The notes under the pieces: model-generated
Seen by the model: the letters and a program-made list of their open reading frames with translations, nothing else
What the model was told of the DNA's origin: nothing
Database searches by the model: none
In this document: positions 7,133-10,713 of the stretch, one piece after another
How the letters are laid out: the number at the start of each line of letters is the position of its first letter
Position numbering within the stretch: position 1 is the first letter of the stretch
Made by a program: the position numbers and the translations under genes
Assembly: GCA_900553645.1 (NCBI GenBank)
Contig: USEE01000025.1
Coordinates: forward strand, 1 to 10,713
Direction of reading: 5' to 3'
Source of the DNA: an uncultured Eubacteriales bacterium
Lineage (GTDB): Bacteria > Bacillota_A > Clostridia > Christensenellales > Aristaeellaceae
DNA: 10,713 nucleotides

Positions 7133-7284
7133 GTCGCGACAGTTCGGTTGTTTTGAGTGCTCAGGCTAAGGCCGCAGCACAACTGCGCTCTGCGATGCAG
7201 CATCGATTTCGGCACATGCCTTAATAAGCAAACCGCCCGCGCCGCTTCCCTTTTGAGAAACGGCGCGGGCGTGCATATTCGGTT
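7133..7284. repeat. Imperfect direct repeat, copy B, with about 35 extra bases
   Basis: This starts GTCGCGACAGTTCGG and follows copy A throughout, except for about 35 additional bases within 7171-7209. It ends just before the metG stop codon. Both copies lie in the gap between two convergent genes. Confidence 0.8.
7234..7271. terminator. Perfect 11-bp GC hairpin after metG
   Basis: CGCCCGCGCCG (7234-7244) pairs perfectly with CGGCGCGGGCG (7261-7271) around a 16-base loop, about 24 bases past the metG stop. There is only a weak T-rich tract in the minus direction (GGTTTGCTT), so it may end transcription inefficiently or simply protect the 3' end. It forms part of repeat copy B. Confidence 0.5.
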
Positions 7285-7294
7285 TAGTTTAGAA

Positions 7295-9292
7295 TCAGCC
7301 GATCTTGCTGCCGTCGGCGAAGTTGTCCACGGTAACAAGGCCCAGCTTGCCCTCGGCATCCTCGGCGCACAGTATCATGCCCTCGGACGTTATGCCGCGC
7401 AGCTTGGCGGGCTTCAGGTTGGCCACGACCACGACGGTCTTGCCCACCATCTCCTCGGCGGTGAAGTTCTTGGCGATGCCGCTTACCACGGTGCGCTCGC
7501 TGTCGCCCACCTTCAGGCGCAGCTTGAGCAGCTTATCGGACTTTTCTACCTTCTCGGCGGCGATTACCTTGGCCAGACGCAGATCGACCTTGGCGAAATC
7601 GTCGATGGTTATCGTGCCGTCGCTCTCGGCGGGCTTATCGGACTTTTCAGTCTTTTCTGCCTTAGCGGCCTTCTGCTGCTTTTCGGGCTTAGGCTCGGCG
7701 GCCTTCTCCGCCTCGTGCGCGGGCAGCATGGCCTGCAGCTCCTTCAGCTCCTTGTCCACGTCAAGGCGCGGGAACAGCGCCGCGCCCTTATGCACATGCG
7801 TGCCGGGCTTGAACGCGCCGAACTCGGCCACGGATTCCCACGTTTTCAGTTCCGGCTCGGTCACGCCCAGCTGCTCGAATATGCGCTCGGGCGTGCGCGG
7901 CATGAACGGCGCGGTGTAGACCGCGATTATGCGCACGCACTCGGCCAGCGTGTACATGACCGTGCTCAGGCGAGGCTTGCCTTCCTCGCTGCGGCCCAGT
8001 ACCCAGGGCTGGGTTACGTCGATGTACTTGTTGCAGTCGCTGACCAGCTTCCATATTTCGGTCAAGGCGTTGCTGGGCTGCATCAAGTCCATATACTTTT
8101 CGACCAGCGCGGGCAGTGCGCGCACGCGCTCGATCAGCGGCTTTTCGTCGTCGGTCAGCTCGCCATGCGCGGGCACTTCGCCGCCGAAGTACTTTTCGAT
8201 CATCGCGACGGTGCGGCTGACAAGGTTGCCCAGATCGTTTGCAAGGTCGGAGTTGATTCGACCCAGCAGCGCCGCAGTAGAAAACTCGCTGTCGGACGCG
8301 AAGTTAGTCTCGCGCAGCAGGAAGTAGCGTATCGCGTCGGAGGAATAGCGCTTGCACAGCACCACGGGATCGACCACGTTGCCGAAGGACTTGCTCATCT
8401 TAACGCCGTCGAACACCAGCCAGCCGTGGCCGAAAATCTGCTTGGGCAGCGGGATGTCCAGCATCTTGAGCATGATCGGCCAGATTATCGTATGGAAGCG
8501 GATGATCTCCTTGCCCACGATGTGCTTGTCGGCCGGCCAGTACTTTTCAAACAGCGACGGGTCTTTGGACGCATAGCCCAAGGCGGTAATGTAGTTGGAC
8601 AACGCGTCCAGCCATACATAGATTACGTGGCGGCCGTCGATCGGCACGGGTATGCCCCACGTAAACGAGGAGCGCGATATGCACAGATCCTCAAGGCCGG
8701 GGCGCAGGAAGTTGGCCAGCATCTCGTTGGCGCGGGAGGCGGGCTGTATGAAGTCGGGATGCGTCTCGATGTAGTCAATCAGCCAGTCCTGATACTTGGA
8801 TATTTTGAGGAAGTAGGCCTCCTCCTGAACCTTCTGCACGGGGCGGCCGCAGTCGGGGCAGTTGCCGTCCTTGGCCTGAGTGGGCGTCCAGAACGCCTCG
8901 CAGGGCGTGCAGTACAGACCCTCGTAAGTGCCCTTATATATGTCGCCGCGCTCGTACAGCTGCATGAATATATTCTGCACGGCCTTTACATGGCGCTCGT
9001 CGGTGGTGCGGATGAAGTCGGAATAGTCCACGTCCATCAGCGTCCACAGTTCCTTTATGCCCGCGACGATCTTGTCCACGTACTGCTGAGGCGTTACGCC
9101 CGCGGCCTTGGCCTTGTTTTCGATCTTCTGGCCGTGCTCGTCGGTGCCGGTCAGAAAATAGGTATCGTAGCCGGTCTGCTTCTTAAAGCGCGCCATAGCG
9201 TCGGTCGTTACCGAACAGAACGTATGGCCGATATGCAGTTTATCGCTGGGATAATATATCGGCGTGGTAATGTAGTATGTCTTATTAGCCAT
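7295..9292 (-). CDS. metG: Methionyl-tRNA synthetase
   Basis: Charges tRNA-Met with methionine in the cytoplasm, feeding initiation and elongation. 665 residues, a normal length for the form with a C-terminal tRNA-binding domain. The start at 9292 has GGAGG 8 bases upstream; the ATG five codons earlier overlaps that ribosome site. Class I signatures: HIGH (residues 20-23, in KLHIGHTF) and KMSKS (298-302). One zinc knuckle, C128-x2-C131 and C145-x2-C148, sits in the connective domain. The anticodon-binding helical domain follows, then a Lys/Glu/Ala-rich linker (about 520-558) and a Trbp111/EMAPII-like OB-fold domain (about 559-665) with VDLRLAKV and GITSEGMIL. Expression is controlled by the T-box leader directly upstream. 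It is convergent with the gene at 6236 and divergent from the 5TM receptor. Confidence 0.98.
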   Translation of the reverse strand: MANKTYYITTPIYYPSDKLHIGHTFCSVTTDAMARFKKQTGYDTYFLTGTDEHGQKIENKAKAAGVTPQQYVDKIVAGIKELWTLMDVDYSDFIRTTDERHVKAVQNIFMQLYERGDIYKGTYEGLYCTPCEAFWTPTQAKDGNCPDCGRPVQKVQEEAYFLKISKYQDWLIDYIETHPDFIQPASRANEMLANFLRPGLEDLCISRSSFTWGIPVPIDGRHVIYVWLDALSNYITALGYASKDPSLFEKYWPADKHIVGKEIIRFHTIIWPIMLKMLDIPLPKQIFGHGWLVFDGVKMSKSFGNVVDPVVLCKRYSSDAIRYFLLRETNFASDSEFSTAALLGRINSDLANDLGNLVSRTVAMIEKYFGGEVPAHGELTDDEKPLIERVRALPALVEKYMDLMQPSNALTEIWKLVSDCNKYIDVTQPWVLGRSEEGKPRLSTVMYTLAECVRIIAVYTAPFMPRTPERIFEQLGVTEPELKTWESVAEFGAFKPGTHVHKGAALFPRLDVDKELKELQAMLPAHEAEKAAEPKPEKQQKAAKAEKTEKSDKPAESDGTITIDDFAKVDLRLAKVIAAEKVEKSDKLLKLRLKVGDSERTVVSGIAKNFTAEEMVGKTVVVVANLKPAKLRGITSEGMILCAEDAEGKLGLVTVDNFADGSKIG

Positions 9293-9328
9293 TATCCTTA
9301 CCTCCATGTCTAAATCGGGCGCGGCGAT

Positions 9329-9368
9329 AAAAAAGCCCTTCCGACGGAGCTGCGCTCCATCGGAAGGG
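9329..9368 (-). terminator. Regulated terminator of the metG T-box
   Basis: On the minus strand, CCCTTCCGA (from TCGGAAGGG at 9360-9368) pairs with TCGGAAGGG (from CCCTTCCGA at 9336-9344); an inner GGAG/CTCC pair extends the stem, and six T residues follow (9329-9334). It competes with the antiterminator formed by the T-box bases just upstream. Confidence 0.9.
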
Positions 9369-9600
9369 ACGAAATAATCGCGGTACCACCCTTGTTCCCG
9401 GACTGTATGCCGGGCGCTTCGGGCCGCATAAAGTCATATATGCGGCGCGGCAATAACGCTGCCTGCGCGTCGGCGTCTGATTATTCGACGCCGCGGCTCC
9501 GGGGCCATGTTCACGCGCGCGCCGCGGCCGGCTTACACCTTGCCCGGCTCTCTTGACGCTCGCCTGCGCGCTACTCTCCCTTTCACTGCCTTTCAATATG
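9329..9600 (-). ncRNA. T-box leader (tRNA-Met-sensing) of metG
   Basis: The T-box AAGGGTGGTACCGCG lies on the minus strand at 9379-9393, with the TGGT bulge that pairs with the uncharged tRNA 3' end. Stem I is recognisable: AGTAG beside GCGCGC (9566-9571), which pairs with GCGCGC (9515-9520); and AGAGAGCCGG (9544-9553), whose GCCGG pairs with CCGGC (9527-9531) around the distal loop with GGTGTAAG. The specifier codon is best read as ATG at 9506-9508, after GTGAAC, which is Met and matches the downstream gene. Uncharged tRNA-Met should stabilise the antiterminator and allow metG transcription. The 5' end is set by the promoter at 9607-9635. Confidence 0.95.
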
Positions 9601-9606
9601 CCAAAG

Positions 9607-9635
9607 AGTATAGCACATCGCGCGGGCGTTGTCAA
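9607..9635 (-). promoter_or_regulatory. Sigma-A promoter of the metG T-box transcript
   Basis: TTGACA (9630-9635) and TATACT (9607-9612) on the minus strand are separated by exactly 17 bases, which is near consensus. Transcription should start near 9600, giving a leader of roughly 310 bases. Confidence 0.85.
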
Positions 9636-9658
9636 TCGAGCCGAGGTTATTATTGTCC

Positions 9659-9677
9659 GCTAATGATACTGATTAGC
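9659..9677. promoter_or_regulatory. Inverted repeat upstream of the metG promoter
   Basis: GCTAAT-GATACTG-ATTAGC is a perfect 6-bp inverted repeat with a 7-bp spacer, in the divergent gap 24 bp upstream of the metG -35 box. It could be an operator for metG or for the 5TM receptor; no partner regulator is known here. Confidence 0.3.
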
Positions 9678-9731
9678 CAGCTGACAAGATTCGTATTCGC
9701 ACGCAATATTTCGCTTTCAGCGCATTTCCCC

Positions 9732-9760
9732 TTTATTGCCGCCGCGATCTGTATTATAAT
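9732..9760 (+). promoter_or_regulatory. Candidate promoter of the 5TM receptor gene
   Basis: A perfect -10 TATAAT lies at 9755-9760 with a weak -35 TTTATT 17 bases upstream (9732-9737). A second possibility is CTGACA (9681-9686) with CAATAT (9704-9709), also 17 bases apart. Either gives a leader of about 100-150 bases. Confidence 0.4.
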
Positions 9761-9865
9761 ATATCTATAAAGCACACGACAGGTATTCCAAGCATCTCAC
9801 GCTCCCGACCTAATATCACATCACTATGAAAGGAACCGCCTTTACGGGCGGGTGTGCGCACTGAT

Positions 9866-10713
9866 ATGAATTACGTATTCCTGATTACGGCATGTATACT
9901 GCCGGCGATCGTGTCGGCGATACTGAAAAGCGCGCCCGTCAGCGCGCGGCTGGAGCGCATGACAGACGCCAAGCGGCACTTCACGATCGGCGCGGCATTC
10001 GGCATAGTCGCGATCATCGCCACCGAAACCGGCAGCAATGTGGGCGGCGCGATACTCAACGTGCGCGACGCGGCGCCGCTGTGCGCGGGGCTGCTGTTCA
10101 GCGCGCCCGCGGGCATAATCGCGGGACTTATCGGCGGCATAGAGCGGTACATGGCCCCGCTGTGGGGCGGCGGCGTTTATACGCGGCTGGCGTGCACGCT
10201 GGGCACAATGTTCGCGGGACTTATCGGCGCGGCGCTGCGCAAGACGATGTTCACCGATCACGAGCCCAAATGGATGTACGCGCTGGCGGTGGGTCTTATT
10301 ACCGAGGTGCTGCACATGCTGCTGATATTTTTGACGCACATGTCGGACATACGGTTCGCGTTTACGTTTGTGGAGCGCGTGGCGCTGCCCATGATTGCGC
10401 TCAACGCAATCGCGACGGCGCTGGCGGCGCGCGTGATGGCTCCCGAGGGGCTCAGGCCGCAAAAGAAGCAGTGCGGGCGCGAGAAACTGGCGCAGGGCTT
10501 TCAGCGCTGGCTGCTGATATGCGTGTTGATTGCGTTTTCAGTCACCTGCGCGTTTTCGTTCGCGCTGGAGACCAGCATCGCGCGCTCCAACGCCAACGAG
10601 CTGCTCGAGCTCAACCTTGAGGATGTAAATAACGACATACAGGCCGCGTCCGACCGGAACCTTTTGCAGATTGCGCGTAGGCTGGCGGCATACCTGAGTG
10701 GCAGCGACAGCGT
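9866..10713 (+). CDS. LytS/YhcK-type 5TM receptor, output domain beyond right edge
   Basis: A membrane sensor, cut by the window end after 282 whole codons. The start at 9866 is the only good ATG before the first membrane helix (an in-frame stop lies at 9827-9829), but there is no ribosome site at normal spacing. Residues 3-20 form TM1. The conserved 5TMR_LYT block follows, with NVRDAAP (65-71), GLLFSAPAGIIAGLIGG and later Gly-rich helices ending near residue 190. A cytoplasmic basic stretch (RPQKKQCGREK) precedes a sixth helix (about 215-234), after which ETSIARSNANELLELNLEDV begins an external or linker region. In known proteins this receptor type is fused to LytS histidine kinase, GGDEF or SpoIIE phosphatase domains. 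Which one applies here lies past the edge, so the protein should not be called LytS. It is divergent from metG. Confidence 0.85.
   Translation, partial: MNYVFLITACILPAIVSAILKSAPVSARLERMTDAKRHFTIGAAFGIVAIIATETGSNVGGAILNVRDAAPLCAGLLFSAPAGIIAGLIGGIERYMAPLWGGGVYTRLACTLGTMFAGLIGAALRKTMFTDHEPKWMYALAVGLITEVLHMLLIFLTHMSDIRFAFTFVERVALPMIALNAIATALAARVMAPEGLRPQKKQCGREKLAQGFQRWLLICVLIAFSVTCAFSFALETSIARSNANELLELNLEDVNNDIQAASDRNLLQIARRLAAYLSGSDS

Noticed and set aside
7157..9313. 718-codon open frame on the plus strand opposite metG
   Set aside because: It is exactly codon-aligned with metG, and stays open because metG avoids TTA, CTA and TCA. The product is a low-complexity His/Arg/Gly/Leu-rich string, while metG has all its family motifs and a matched T-box.
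9892..10620. 242-codon plus-strand frame overlapping the 5TM receptor
   Set aside because: It is very Arg/Ala/Gly-rich, while the frame starting at 9866 gives clean membrane helices and the conserved NVRD block. The same region on the minus strand (9842-10462) is also an antisense shadow.
1..10713. CRISPR array, insertion sequence, prophage or defence cluster
   Set aside because: No regularly spaced repeats, transposase or integrase motifs, or terminal repeats were seen; all large frames are assigned to ordinary families.

Overview
The window (about 10.7 kb, GC-rich, roughly 58-60% by eye) looks like chromosomal DNA of a high-GC member of the Bacillota, most likely an uncultured gut-type Clostridia. 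The grounds are a canonical T-box leader in front of the methionyl-tRNA synthetase gene, strong AGGAGG-type ribosome binding sites, near-consensus sigma-A promoters, a Cys-type sulfatase without a signal peptide, and a small beta-rich protein recalling clostridial spore-coat/SPOCS-like proteins. There is no phage, IS element, CRISPR array, tRNA or rRNA. Lineage is an inference from these traits, not from a marker gene.

Layout, left to right: (1) minus-strand sulfatase, cut by the left edge; (2) minus-strand TIM-barrel sugar phosphate isomerase/epimerase; (3) a compact divergent control region (2199-2409) with two near-consensus promoters, a perfect 15-bp inverted repeat between them, and a terminator-like hairpin in the plus-strand leader; (4) plus-strand membrane sensor with a Cache-like external region, PAS-like domain and degenerate GGDEF domain; (5) a convergent gap with a terminator for each flanking gene; (6) minus-strand MATE transporter; (7) a divergent gap rich in short hairpins; (8) plus-strand small protein of unknown role; (9) a convergent gap holding an imperfect direct duplication; (10) minus-strand metG with a complete T-box leader and its own promoter; (11) plus-strand LytS-type 5TM receptor, cut by the right edge.

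The genes do not form one pathway. The sulfatase and isomerase fit sugar catabolism (desulfation, then sugar isomerisation). The two membrane sensors, at 2410 and 9866, are signalling proteins. metG is housekeeping and is controlled by charging of tRNA-Met. No clearly new multi-gene system is visible. The parts most worth a second look are regulatory: the shared operator-like palindrome and the leader hairpin upstream of the degenerate GGDEF protein, the duplicated intergenic element before metG's 3' end, and the odd translation start of the 5TM receptor. The GGDEF domain itself lacks residues normally needed for catalysis.
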